From Lawsonibacter sp. (lineage in GTDB: Bacteria; Bacillota; Clostridia; Oscillospirales; Oscillospiraceae): DNA of 11,013 bases. Location: assembly GCA_022798855.1 (NCBI GenBank), contig JAAWNI010000061.1, positions 1 through 11,013 of the forward strand. The letters run 5' to 3'. A model generated the notes under the pieces. That model saw only the letters and a list, made by a program, of their open reading frames with translations, did not search any database and was not told where the DNA came from. Made by a program: the position numbers and the translations under genes. Shown here piece by piece: positions 1-6,888 of the stretch (position 1 is its first letter; each line of letters begins with the position of its first letter).

Positions 1-454
1 GGACCAGGTCCTGCACGCCCCGGATGGCCCCCAGGCCGAAGCCCAGGGGGATGGACATGTACACGTACTTCATAGGCAGCTGGATGGCGGTGCTCAAATT
101 GGTGGTGTTGGCGATCAGGCCGATGGAGCCCCAGGCCAGATAGGCGTAGATGGCGGTGAGCAGGATCTTGCCCGCGTAGTCGATGGCCAGCTTCAGGCCC
201 TTGGGGAAAAAGCCGTAGAGGGCGTCCACCCGGATGCCCACCCCCTTGCGGACGCAGTAGCCGGCGCTGAGCAGGCCGCTGTACACAAAGCAGTAGCGGC
301 AGAACTCCTCCGCCCAGGGGAAGCCCTTGTTGAACAGCCGGGCGATCACCTGGGCGAAGATCACCAGGGAGATGGCCCCCAGGAGGACCACCATCAGAAT
401 CTCCTCCAGGTTTTCCTCCAGATAAGTAAACAGTCTTTTCATCTGAACACTCAT
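1..454 (-). CDS. dctQ: TRAP transporter small permease DctQ, 5' part (runs off left edge)
   Basis: This is the small membrane subunit of a tripartite ATP-independent periplasmic (TRAP) transporter, which joins the large permease DctM and an extracytoplasmic binding protein for sodium-driven uptake of organic acids or similar solutes. About 151 residues are visible and the C-terminus lies beyond position 1. Helices are visible at about residues 19-41, 52-68, 92-116 and 128-148. The family hallmarks are present: a PWAEEFCRYCF segment (46-56) after helix 1, a GVGIRVDALYGFFP loop (71-84), and a late STAIQLPMKYVYMSIPLGFG segment (121-140). The start is uncertain: AGGAGG (456-461) sits 1 nt from the ATG at 454 but 13 nt from the in-frame ATG at 442. 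A sigma-A promoter lies just upstream and the gene is separated from the esterase by a terminator, so it probably begins a dctQM(P) operon. The substrate cannot be read from this subunit. Family call confident. Confidence 0.88.
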   Translation of the reverse strand, partial: MSVQMKRLFTYLEENLEEILMVVLLGAISLVIFAQVIARLFNKGFPWAEEFCRYCFVYSGLLSAGYCVRKGVGIRVDALYGFFPKGLKLAIDYAGKILLTAIYAYLAWGSIGLIANTTNLSTAIQLPMKYVYMSIPLGFGLGAIRGVQDLV

Positions 455-490
455 TCCTCCTCATTTTCTATTTCTATTACCTATATTTAT

Positions 491-512
491 TTGTTACAAC
501 CAAGACTATAAC
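491..512. promoter_or_regulatory. Candidate operator at the TRAP promoter
   Basis: The 9-bp palindrome TTGTTACAA (491-499) lies over the predicted transcription start, and a wider imperfect inverted repeat GTTACA-N8-TATAAC (493-512) covers the start and the -10 box. FadR-type GntR regulators recognise GT...AC half-sites of this form, and TRAP operons are often controlled by such regulators. Placement fits repression of dctQ, but no regulator gene is in the window. Confidence 0.35.
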
Positions 513-533
513 ATTTAGTTATTTTCTTGTCAA
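505..533 (-). promoter_or_regulatory. Sigma-A promoter of the TRAP operon
   Basis: Read on the minus strand, a perfect TTGACA (528-533) and TATAGT (505-510) are separated by exactly 17 bp in an AT-rich island within GC-rich DNA. The start of transcription would fall near 498, leaving a leader of about 45 nt before the dctQ start. This is seen directly; activity is inferred. Confidence 0.82.
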
Positions 534-587
534 TCTCATTTTTTCCGCACCGCCCAGATAGAGGGGGATTTTATCGGTGTTTTGTCC

Positions 588-617
588 AAAAAAACGCCCC
601 GCCCTTCTACAGGGCGG
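588..617 (-). terminator. Intrinsic terminator after the esterase gene
   Basis: The 7-bp stem CCGCCCT/AGGGCGG (599-605 with 611-617, loop TCTAC) is followed on the minus strand by GGC, then G and seven T residues (588-594). It lies about 110 bp after the esterase stop codon and before the TRAP promoter, so it separates the two transcription units. On the plus strand a five-T run (626-630) follows a short gap, so it might also work in that direction. Confidence 0.7.
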
Positions 618-729
618 AACGTCAGTTTTTGTGAAATCTTATGTTTTATTTGGAAAAAGGCGCTGTTTCTTTATTTGCGGACCCTTTCTGCCAGAAATAA
701 TTTTTGGCCTTCTGACGAACACCGCTCCG

Positions 730-2208
730 TCACAGCTCCCCCAGCAGGAAGGCCTTCCGGAACTCCACCCGGGGGTCGGGGGGCAGCTCCACCATGCCGA
801 TGTCCGCCCCCAGCTCCATGGTCCGGGGGGAGGCTGCGGTGTAGGGGGTCCACTCCGGAAGCCGCCCCCCCTGGGGGGCGCCGGTCTTGGCGAACTGGGC
901 CCAGTAGGTGTTGCAGGCGTAAGCCAGCCAGAAATCCTCTTTCTCCCAGGGCCTCCAGCAGCGGTGCAGGGTCCGGAACACATACCACAGATCGGCGGCG
1001 TGGAAGGGGCCCATGTCGTCCCCCGGCAGCTTCCGGTCCAGGCAGTAGACGTAGGCCGGCCCGGACCCCTGCCGCTCCAGCAGCAGGGCCCAGCCCTCCG
1101 CCGCCGCCCGGCAGTGGAGGGTGAAGTGCTCCCGGGAGTAGGCCGCGAAGCCCTCCCCGCCGCCGCACAGCTCGTCGAAGGCCCGTCCCTTCTCCGGCCC
1201 GTACTCCTTCTCCAGAAGCTCCCGCCATGCCTGGAAGCTGGGGGCGGCGGGGATGCCCTCGCTGGAGGTGTAGCCGATAAGGCAGGGCACATGGCGGTAA
1301 TTTCCGGCGCGGGCCATGTTGTCCAGGCTGTCGGGCAGGACCCAGCCGTCCTGGACGGGCGTGCGGGTCAGGCCCGGGTGGTACATGTTGGGGATCCAGC
1401 GCTTGAGCAGCTCCTGCCAGGGCAGGGCCCGGGCCTCAGCTATGGAGGACACCCCCAGCAGGGACAGGTCGGTCCGCCCCTCCGCCTGGGCCAGGGTGGG
1501 GAAGCGCATGTCAGGCATAGGGGTGATTCCGCCGCCGCTCTGCATGATAGCCTTGGATACCATGCCCTCGGTCAGGGGCGTGGTAAGCAGATTCTGGATG
1601 GACATGGCTCCGGCGGACTGTCCGGCGATGGTGATGTTGTCCGGGTCGCCGCCGAAGGCGGCGATATTCCGCCGGGTCCACTCCAGGGCGGCCACCTGGT
1701 CCAGCAGGCCGTAGTTGCCGGAGACGTGGTTTTCGCTCTCGGCGGACAGCTGGGGATGGGTCATCCAGGCAAAGATATTCAGCCGGTAGTTGATGGTGAC
1801 CAGGATTACCCCCTGGCGGGCGAAGGGCTCCCCGTCGAAGTGGGCGGAGTGGCCGTAGCCCGTCATAAAGGCCCCGCCGTGGACCCAGAAAATGACGGGC
1901 AGCTTCTCGCCCTTCTCCTGGGCCGGGGTCCAGACGTTCAAATACAGACAGTCCTCGTCCATGGGCTCCTCCACAGGGTAGAACTCCCGCTCATAGAAGG
2001 AGCCCTTCCCCACCCCCAGTTGGGGGCAGCGGGCGGAGGGGCGGGCGCAGTCCCGGACCCCCTCCCAGGGGGCGGCGGGCTGAGGGGGGCGCCACCGCAG
2101 CCCCCCCACCGGAGGGGCGGCGTAAGGGATGCCGTAGAAGGCGGTAATGCTGGGCCAGCCGCAGGCGACGCCCCGGACCCAGCCGGTTTCAATCCTTGTT
2201 TCTCGCAT
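730..2208 (-). CDS. Type-B carboxylesterase (alpha/beta hydrolase, COesterase family)
   Basis: A 492-residue hydrolase of the type-B carboxylesterase family (PF00135; para-nitrobenzyl esterase/cholinesterase fold), which cleaves carboxylic esters. The oxyanion-hole HGGAF is at 110-114, the nucleophile elbow GQSAG at 196-200 (Ser198), the acid Glu317 in GYTSSEG, and the catalytic His403 in GPFHAADLWYVF, so the triad looks complete. The conserved DEDCLYLNVW segment (84-93) and AFGGDPDNITIAG (184-196) match the family. Most relatives have GESAG; Gln replaces Glu here. No signal peptide is visible, so the enzyme is probably cytoplasmic. The ATG at 2208 is chosen because AAGGAG lies 8 nt upstream; an ATG at 2232 overlaps the -10 box and is too early. 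It has its own promoter and terminator. The substrate is unknown; proximity to a TRAP uptake system hints at imported ester or aromatic compounds, which is inference only. Confidence 0.9.
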   Translation of the reverse strand: MRETRIETGWVRGVACGWPSITAFYGIPYAAPPVGGLRWRPPQPAAPWEGVRDCARPSARCPQLGVGKGSFYEREFYPVEEPMDEDCLYLNVWTPAQEKGEKLPVIFWVHGGAFMTGYGHSAHFDGEPFARQGVILVTINYRLNIFAWMTHPQLSAESENHVSGNYGLLDQVAALEWTRRNIAAFGGDPDNITIAGQSAGAMSIQNLLTTPLTEGMVSKAIMQSGGGITPMPDMRFPTLAQAEGRTDLSLLGVSSIAEARALPWQELLKRWIPNMYHPGLTRTPVQDGWVLPDSLDNMARAGNYRHVPCLIGYTSSEGIPAAPSFQAWRELLEKEYGPEKGRAFDELCGGGEGFAAYSREHFTLHCRAAAEGWALLLERQGSGPAYVYCLDRKLPGDDMGPFHAADLWYVFRTLHRCWRPWEKEDFWLAYACNTYWAQFAKTGAPQGGRLPEWTPYTAASPRTMELGADIGMVELPPDPRVEFRKAFLLGEL

Positions 2209-2231
2209 AAAATCACTCCTTTCATGCCGCA

Positions 2232-2261
2232 ATCATAACCTGAAATTATACAATATGTCAA
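2232..2261 (-). promoter_or_regulatory. Sigma-A promoter of the esterase gene
   Basis: On the minus strand TTGACA (2256-2261) and TATGAT (2232-2237) are 18 bp apart. The predicted start near 2225 gives a very short leader of about 17 nt with the ribosome binding site and the ATG at 2208, which supports that start over the upstream one. Confidence 0.75.
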
Positions 2262-2300
2262 TGAACATTCTTTTTTATCATTAACAAAATGCTGAAAAGA

Positions 2301-2320
2301 GAGACGTTCTTGGGCGTCTC
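2301..2320. other. Short inverted repeat upstream of the esterase promoter
   Basis: GAGACG and CGTCTC arms are separated by 8 nt, with a weaker outer GCTGA/TCAGC pairing around them. It lies about 40 bp upstream of the esterase -35 box and could be a regulator site or a leftover hairpin. There is no T-run, so it is not an intrinsic terminator. Confidence 0.25.
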
Positions 2321-2352
2321 AGCCTGCCGGAAAATTCCCTGCCGTCCTCCAA

Positions 2353-2409
2353 GGCTCCCTCTTTGAGGGAGCTGGCACCGCCATAGGCGGCGGCTGGGGG
2401 ATTCTTTTT
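2353..2409 (+). repeat. CTCCCTC-arm dispersed repeat, copy 1
   Basis: The unit has a first hairpin CTCCCTC/GAGGGAG (2355-2361 with 2365-2371), a GC-rich hairpin CCGCC-ATA-GGCGG (2378-2390), then a degenerate third arm CTGGGGGA (2394-2401) and TTCTTTTT. The same layout occurs at 9114-9169 and, inverted, at 9192-9242. It has no coding capacity and looks like a miniature mobile or structural repeat lying between the glgP terminator and the esterase promoter. Confidence 0.7.
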
Positions 2410-2426
2410 ATTGACAGCACAAACGT

Positions 2427-2456
2427 AAAAGAGGGCGGCACAGAGCCGCCCCCTTT
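2427..2456 (-). terminator. Intrinsic terminator of glgP
   Basis: On the minus strand, GGGCGGC-TCTGT-GCCGCCC (2445-2451 pairing with 2433-2439) is extended by AAAGG with TCTTT, giving about 12 pairs including one G-T, and ends in TTTT. It starts 9 nt after the glgP stop codon, so the malQ-glgP unit ends here. Confidence 0.85.
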
Positions 2457-2464
2457 ACAGATCA

Positions 2465-4744
2465 TTATTTCAGCTTCCAGATATCCTCATTGTACTGCTC
2501 GATGGTCCGGTCGGAGGAGAAATACCCCGACTTGGCGATATTGACCAGCATCTTTTTCGCCCAGGCCCGGCGGTCGCCGTAGTCCTTGATTGCCCGGTCC
2601 TTGGCTTCGATATAGTCCTCGATATCCAGCAGGGCCATAAACCAGTCCTTATTTTTCATATCCTTCCAGAGGGTGGACAGGCTGGCCGGGTCGCCGATGG
2701 CCAGCAGCTCAGGGGACACCAGGAAGTCCACCAGGGGCTCCACCGCCGGGCGGTGGTAGTACTCCAGGGGGCGGTAGCCCCGGCCGTCGGGCTCTTCGCC
2801 CTTATACAGGCCGATCACCGTGTCGCTCTTCTGGCCGAAGGTATAGATATTGTCCCCGCCCACCAGCTGGGCGATCTCCACGTTGGCCCCGTCCAGGGTG
2901 CCCAGGGTAACCGCTCCGTTGGCCATAAACTTCATATTGCTGGTGCCGCTGGCCTCCTTGGACGCCAGGGAAATCTGCTCGGAGATGTCGCAGGCTGGGA
3001 TCAGCCGCTCGGCCCAGGTGACGTTGTAGTTCTCCACCATAGCAACCCGCAGCCAGGGCCGGACCTGGGGGTCCTGGTCGATGAGCTTTTGCAGGCAGAG
3101 GATCAGGTGGATGATGTGCTTGGCCATCACATAGGCGGGGGCGGCCTTGGCCCCGAAGAGGATGGTCACCGGCCGCTCGGGCAGCTTGCCGGCCTTGATA
3201 TCCAGGTATTTTCGGATGATATACAGGGCGTTCATCTGCTGGCGCTTGTACTCGTGAAGGCGCTTGACCTGAATGTCGAAAACCGACTGCGGGTCCACCT
3301 CGATGTGCTGGCTGGCCCAGAGCACCCAGCACAGCCGCTCCTTGTTGTGCTGTTTCACCTCCAGCAGCCGCTCCAGGACGGACTCGTCCTCCTGGAAGCC
3401 CAGCAGCTTCTCCAGCTTTTTGGCGTCCTGCCGCCAGTCGGCCCCGATGCAGCTGTCGATGAGGGCGGCCAGCTCCGGGTCGCAGGCCTCCAGCCACCGG
3501 CGGAAGGTGACGCCGTTGGTCTTGTTGTTGAACTTCTCCGGGTAGATGTCGTAGAAGTGCTTCAGCTCGGAGTTTTTCAGGATGTCGGTGTGGAGGGCGG
3601 CCACGCCGTTGACGGAGAAGCCGCAGTGGATATCCATGTGGGCCATGTGGACCCGGCCCTCCCCGTCCAGAATGGCCAGCTTGGGGTCGGGGTAGGCCTC
3701 CTTCATCCGGCGGTCCAGCTCCAGGATGACGGGGGCCAGCTGGGGGGCCACCTTCTCGATGAAGGCCAAGGGCCACTTCTCCAAGGCCTCGGCCAGGATG
3801 GTATGGTTGGTGTAGGCGCAGGTGCGGCGGACCTGGTCCAGGGCCTCGTCGAAGGACATGCCCCGGGCAGTGAGCAGGCGGATGAGCTCGGGGATGACCA
3901 TGGAGGGGTGGGTGTCGTTGATCTGGACCACCACATGGTCGGCCAGGGTGTTCAGGGGGTAGCCCTTGGACTCCAGCTCGGACAGGATCAGCTGGGCGCC
4001 GGCGGACACCATAAAGTACTGCTGATAGACCCGGAGGAGCCGGCCGGCTTCGTCGCTGTCGTCGGGGTAGAGGAAGGAGGTCAGCCGGTGGGCGATGTCC
4101 CCCTTGTCAAAGTCGATGCCCACCCAGGGGGCGTCGGCGGGCTCGGCCACGTCGAAGAGGTGCAGGCGGTTGGCGCACCCCCCTCCCGCTCCGGGGATGG
4201 CTATGTCGTAGAGCACCGCTTTCAGGTCGAAGCCTCCGAAGGGCACGTCGAAGGACACCCCGGTGGGGATGAGCCAGCTGTCGCGCTCCATCCAGGGGTC
4301 GGGGGCCTCGGTCTGGCGGCTGCGGTCGAATTTCTGCCGGAAAAGGCCGTAGTGGTAGTTCAGGCCCACGCCGTCGCCGGGCAGGCCCAGGGCGGCGATG
4401 GAGTCCAGAAAGCAGGCGGCCAGCCGGCCCAGGCCGCCGTTGCCCAGGGAGGGCTCGGGCTCCATGGACTCGATGACCCCCAGGTCCCGGCCCAGGTCGG
4501 CCAGCAGGTCCTTCACCTGGCCGTGGATGCCCAGGGCCAGCAGGTTGTTGCTCAGCAGCTTGCCCATGAGGAACTCGGCGGAAAAGTAGTAGAGCTTCCG
4601 GTCGCCTTTGGGGGCGGGGCGGTCCTGGGACATGTTCCGGGCCAGGATCAGCAGCGCTTCGTAGAGCTGGTGGTCGTCGCACTGGTCGGGGGCGCTGCCG
4701 AATCGGGCCTGCGTCGTCTGGAAAAGCTGTTCTTTCAGTTGCAT
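2465..4744 (-). CDS. glgP: Glycogen/starch/alpha-glucan phosphorylase (GT35)
   Basis: A PLP-dependent alpha-1,4-glucan phosphorylase that removes terminal glucose from glycogen or maltodextrin as glucose-1-phosphate in the cytoplasm. The protein has 759 residues, shorter than the 800-plus of many bacterial and animal enzymes, mainly because of a short N-terminus, as expected for forms lacking animal-type allosteric regions. Landmarks are SAEFL (55-59), GNGGLGRLAACFLDS (101-115), YGLFRQKF (132-139), the QINDTHPS segment, VKRLHEYKRQQMN, and the cofactor site EASGTSNMK, whose Lys605 forms the PLP Schiff base. AAGGAG lies 10 nt before the ATG. It follows malQ in the same direction after a 340-bp repeat-filled gap; no strong private promoter is visible there, so it may rely on malQ read-through. 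A good terminator follows. The function is well supported; the preference between glycogen and maltodextrin is not visible. Confidence 0.96.
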   Translation of the reverse strand: MQLKEQLFQTTQARFGSAPDQCDDHQLYEALLILARNMSQDRPAPKGDRKLYYFSAEFLMGKLLSNNLLALGIHGQVKDLLADLGRDLGVIESMEPEPSLGNGGLGRLAACFLDSIAALGLPGDGVGLNYHYGLFRQKFDRSRQTEAPDPWMERDSWLIPTGVSFDVPFGGFDLKAVLYDIAIPGAGGGCANRLHLFDVAEPADAPWVGIDFDKGDIAHRLTSFLYPDDSDEAGRLLRVYQQYFMVSAGAQLILSELESKGYPLNTLADHVVVQINDTHPSMVIPELIRLLTARGMSFDEALDQVRRTCAYTNHTILAEALEKWPLAFIEKVAPQLAPVILELDRRMKEAYPDPKLAILDGEGRVHMAHMDIHCGFSVNGVAALHTDILKNSELKHFYDIYPEKFNNKTNGVTFRRWLEACDPELAALIDSCIGADWRQDAKKLEKLLGFQEDESVLERLLEVKQHNKERLCWVLWASQHIEVDPQSVFDIQVKRLHEYKRQQMNALYIIRKYLDIKAGKLPERPVTILFGAKAAPAYVMAKHIIHLILCLQKLIDQDPQVRPWLRVAMVENYNVTWAERLIPACDISEQISLASKEASGTSNMKFMANGAVTLGTLDGANVEIAQLVGGDNIYTFGQKSDTVIGLYKGEEPDGRGYRPLEYYHRPAVEPLVDFLVSPELLAIGDPASLSTLWKDMKNKDWFMALLDIEDYIEAKDRAIKDYGDRRAWAKKMLVNIAKSGYFSSDRTIEQYNEDIWKLK

Positions 4745-4787
4745 TAAAATACATCTCCTTTATGGTAGGATTTTATGATATGTCTCT

Positions 4788-4812
4788 GTAGGGGCGGCCT
4801 GTGGCCGCCCGT
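4788..4812. repeat. Small GC-rich hairpin repeat in the malQ-glgP gap
   Basis: TGTAGGGGCGGCC begins the same way as the larger TGTAGGGC repeats nearby, and forms a perfect 8-bp stem GGGCGGCC-TGT-GGCCGCCC (4792-4799 with 4803-4810). It sits about 45 bp before the glgP start, within the mRNA if glgP is read through from malQ, where it could stabilise or process the transcript. No T-run follows on the minus strand. Confidence 0.6.
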
Positions 4813-4831
4813 CTAAAATTACCTGGCCGGC

Positions 4832-4884
4832 TGTAGGGCGTAACCACCGGGCACGCCGCTTTACCAGAACCGCCGCGCCCTACA
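4832..4884. repeat. TGTAGGGC repeat, copy A
   Basis: A 53-bp unit bounded by TGTAGGGC and its inverse GCCCTACA. The left flank AAATTACCTGGCCGGC and the inner CCACCGGGCACGCCG are shared with copy C at 5056-5122, so A and C are the closest relatives. Read on the minus strand it begins TGTAGGGCGCGGCGG, the same orientation as copies B and C. Non-coding. Confidence 0.72.
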
Positions 4885-4938
4885 CGCATTTCTCTAACCG
4901 TCCGCCCGCCTATAGCAATCATCAGAATTGCTGGCAAA

Positions 4939-5006
4939 TGTAGGGCGGGACGACCTCGGCCCGCCGTCCTGCCGCAAACGGCGCGCCGGGGCCGCCACGC
5001 CCTACA
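4939..5006. repeat. TGTAGGGC repeat, copy B
   Basis: A 68-bp unit with TGTAGGGC/GCCCTACA ends. Read on the minus strand its first 31 bases match copy D at 9878 with only two differences by eye, including the self-complementary CGGCGCGCCG. It is therefore a true dispersed repeat and not a local duplication. Non-coding. Confidence 0.75.
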
Positions 5007-5055
5007 GAGCGCCTTTGTCTGCAATTTTGGATCCTGCTGTAAATTACCGGCCGGC

Positions 5056-5122
5056 TGTAGGGCCTGCCCACCGGGCACGCCGTTTTACCGGGACAGGCGC
5101 GCCGGGTCCGCCGCGCCCTGCA
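5056..5122. repeat. TGTAGGGC repeat, copy C, overlapping the 3' end of malQ
   Basis: A 67-bp unit beginning TGTAGGGC and ending in the slightly decayed GCCCTGCA. The malQ stop codon (5085-5087) lies inside it, and malQ residues 504-514 are encoded by the repeat. The flank AAATTACCGGCCGGC is shared with copy A. Confidence 0.75.
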
Positions 5123-6629
5123 CACGTTTCCCGGCCTTCCGGACAGGCTTTTTGGGCAGGCGCTGATACGTCCGCATCTCCTGGTACAGCCTTTCGGCCA
5201 GCTCCTGGTCGAAGGAGCCGGGGAGGGCCCTCCACTGCCAATTATCCCCAAGTGTGGAGGGGGTATTCATCCGGGCCTCGGAGCCCAGCCCCAGCACGTC
5301 CTGGAACTGCATCACCGCCAGCTCGGCGGGGGAGGCCCAGGCGGAGCGCATCATCCCCCAGTGGTAGCCCTCCCGCCGGGACAGGCGCAGGTAGTCCTTG
5401 GCGAAGGCCCTCTCCTTCCGGGAAGCGTGCTTCATCCAGCCCTGGATGGTGTCGTTGTCGTGGGTGCCAGCGTAGACCACGCAGCGGGCGGGGTAGCGGT
5501 GGGGCAGATAGCCGCTGCCCCCGTCCCGGTCGCCGAAGGCGAACTCCAGCACCTTCATGCCTGGGTAGCCGGTGGCCCGCAGCAGCTTTTTCACCGAGGG
5601 GGTGAGGAAGCCCAGGTCCTCGGCGATGATGTCCTTTTTGCCCAGCGCCTGGTTCACCGTCTTGAAGAACTCAATGCCCGGGCCGGGCTTCCACCGGCCG
5701 TTGCGGGCGGTCTTGTCCCCGTAGGGGATGGCGTAATAGGCGTCGAACCCCCGGAAGTGGTCGATGCGCAGGGTGTCGTAGAGCTGGAACTGGAAGGCGA
5801 TGCGCCGCAGCCACCATGCGTAGCCCTCCTCCTTCATCTTCTCCCAGTCGAACAGGGGGTTGCCCCACAGCTGGCCGTCTGCGGTAAAGGCGTCGGGGGG
5901 GCAGCCGGCCACCTCGGTGGGCAGGCCGTCTTTATCCAGCTGGAACTGGCCGGGATTGGCCCACACGTCGGCGCTGTCCAGGGCCGCATAGATGGGCAGG
6001 TCGCCGATGATGGATACGCCCTTTTTGTTGGCGTACTCCTTCAAGCCCCACCACTGGGCAAAAAACAGGCGCTGCACGTACTCCCAGAACGCAACCTCCC
6101 CACTGAGCTCCTTCCGGGCCGCGGCCATCGCTTCGGGCCGGCGCAGGCGGATATCCTCCGGCCACTCCAGCCAGGAAGCTCCGCCAAACTTGTTTTTCAG
6201 CGCCATGAACAGGGCATAGTCCTCCAGCCAGCCATCCGGCCAGATCGTGCCCCGCAGCTCAAGCTTGCCCCCCCGGCTCAGCCGGGAGACAGCGAGGCGC
6301 AGCACGTCAAAGCGGTTTTGGTAGAGGAGGGCGTAGTCCACCCGCTCAGGGGCGCCCCCCCAGTCCAGGCCCTGATATTCCTCTGGCTTCAACAGGCCCC
6401 AATCGGCCAGGAGGTCCAGGTCGATGAAGTAGGGGTTGCCCGCGAAGGAGGAGAAGGACTGATAGGGGGAGTCGCCGTAGCTGGTGGGGCCCAGGGGCAG
6501 CACCTGCCAGCAGCTCTGGCCTGCGGCGGCTAAAAAGTCCGCGAATTTCCGGGCCTCCGCCCCCAGCGTACCAATGCCATAGGGGGAGGGCAGGGAGGAG
6601 ATGGGCATTAAAATTCCCGCTTTTCTCAC
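5085..6629 (-). CDS. malQ: 4-alpha-glucanotransferase (amylomaltase, GH77)
   Basis: A 514-residue disproportionating enzyme that moves maltooligosaccharide segments between alpha-1,4-glucans, making chains long enough for glycogen phosphorylase. The N-terminus KAGILMPISSLPSPYGIG is typical of the family. Catalytic residues are visible: nucleophile Asp290 in LRIDHFRGF, acid/base Glu337 in IIAEDLG, and stabilising Asp391 in GTHDNDT. The GTG at 6629 is chosen because AAGGG lies about 9 nt upstream and the family begins with this segment; the ATG at 6608 would cut conserved residues. Recognisable family sequence ends near LPKKPV (491-496). The last 11 residues, QGAADPARLSR, come from a repeat (copy C) that also supplies the stop. 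glgP follows in the same direction, so the two probably work as one glycogen/maltodextrin-breakdown unit. Length is close to the usual 490-510. Confidence 0.96.
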   Translation of the reverse strand: MRKAGILMPISSLPSPYGIGTLGAEARKFADFLAAAGQSCWQVLPLGPTSYGDSPYQSFSSFAGNPYFIDLDLLADWGLLKPEEYQGLDWGGAPERVDYALLYQNRFDVLRLAVSRLSRGGKLELRGTIWPDGWLEDYALFMALKNKFGGASWLEWPEDIRLRRPEAMAAARKELSGEVAFWEYVQRLFFAQWWGLKEYANKKGVSIIGDLPIYAALDSADVWANPGQFQLDKDGLPTEVAGCPPDAFTADGQLWGNPLFDWEKMKEEGYAWWLRRIAFQFQLYDTLRIDHFRGFDAYYAIPYGDKTARNGRWKPGPGIEFFKTVNQALGKKDIIAEDLGFLTPSVKKLLRATGYPGMKVLEFAFGDRDGGSGYLPHRYPARCVVYAGTHDNDTIQGWMKHASRKERAFAKDYLRLSRREGYHWGMMRSAWASPAELAVMQFQDVLGLGSEARMNTPSTLGDNWQWRALPGSFDQELAERLYQEMRTYQRLPKKPVRKAGKRVQGAADPARLSR

Positions 6630-6713
6630 GTCTTTTCACCCTTTTCATAGATTGACCGGGCGTTGGGGCGGCGGGCCGCCGTCCGGATCTTATCCGCCCG
6701 GTGGAATGTGGCA

Positions 6714-6742
6714 ATTTTAACATATTTACCCTGGAAACGCAA
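6714..6742 (-). promoter_or_regulatory. Sigma-A promoter of malQ(-glgP)
   Basis: On the minus strand TTGCGT (6737-6742) and TAAAAT (6714-6719) are 17 bp apart. The predicted start near 6707 gives a leader of about 78 nt containing small GC-rich hairpins such as CGGAT-CTT-ATCCG. The promoter is back to back with that of the next operon. Confidence 0.72.
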
Positions 6743-6793
6743 GCCTTATCCCGCCGCGGGCCGGCCGTGTCGAGGGGGGCAAAAATTTTTTCA

Positions 6794-6822
6794 TTGTCAT
6801 TTTCACCAGAAGGCGTTATAAT
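6794..6822 (+). promoter_or_regulatory. Sigma-A promoter of the cytidylate-kinase-like operon
   Basis: TTGTCA (6794-6799) and a perfect TATAAT (6817-6822) are 17 bp apart. The start near 6829 leaves a leader of about 60 nt. It diverges from the malQ promoter, the two -35 boxes being 51 bp apart. Confidence 0.85.
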
Positions 6823-6888
6823 AGGGTCAGAGACGCGGGGCGGAGCGCGTGCGCCGGTCCGCGCCCGATCCCATAGGGAGGTGTGAAC

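Noticed and set aside
547..580. CACCG...CGGTG pairing downstream of the TRAP promoter region
   Set aside because: Arms are only 5 bp with a loop of over 20 nt and no T-run; likely chance.
577..2238. Long plus-strand open frame opposite the esterase gene (553 codons)
   Set aside because: It is antisense to a complete catalytic-triad enzyme, low in complexity (Gly, Pro, Ala rich), without a ribosome binding site; a product of high GC content.
2753..4747. Plus-strand open frame of 664 codons opposite glgP
   Set aside because: Val/Gly/Gln-rich mirror of the glgP codons with no domain and no ribosome binding site.
4788..5122. CRISPR array between malQ and glgP
   Set aside because: Units differ in length and sequence, have inverted ends and no uniform spacers; they are dispersed repeats.
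5361..6533. Plus-strand open frame of 390 codons opposite malQ
   Set aside because: Antisense shadow of a well-supported GH77 gene.
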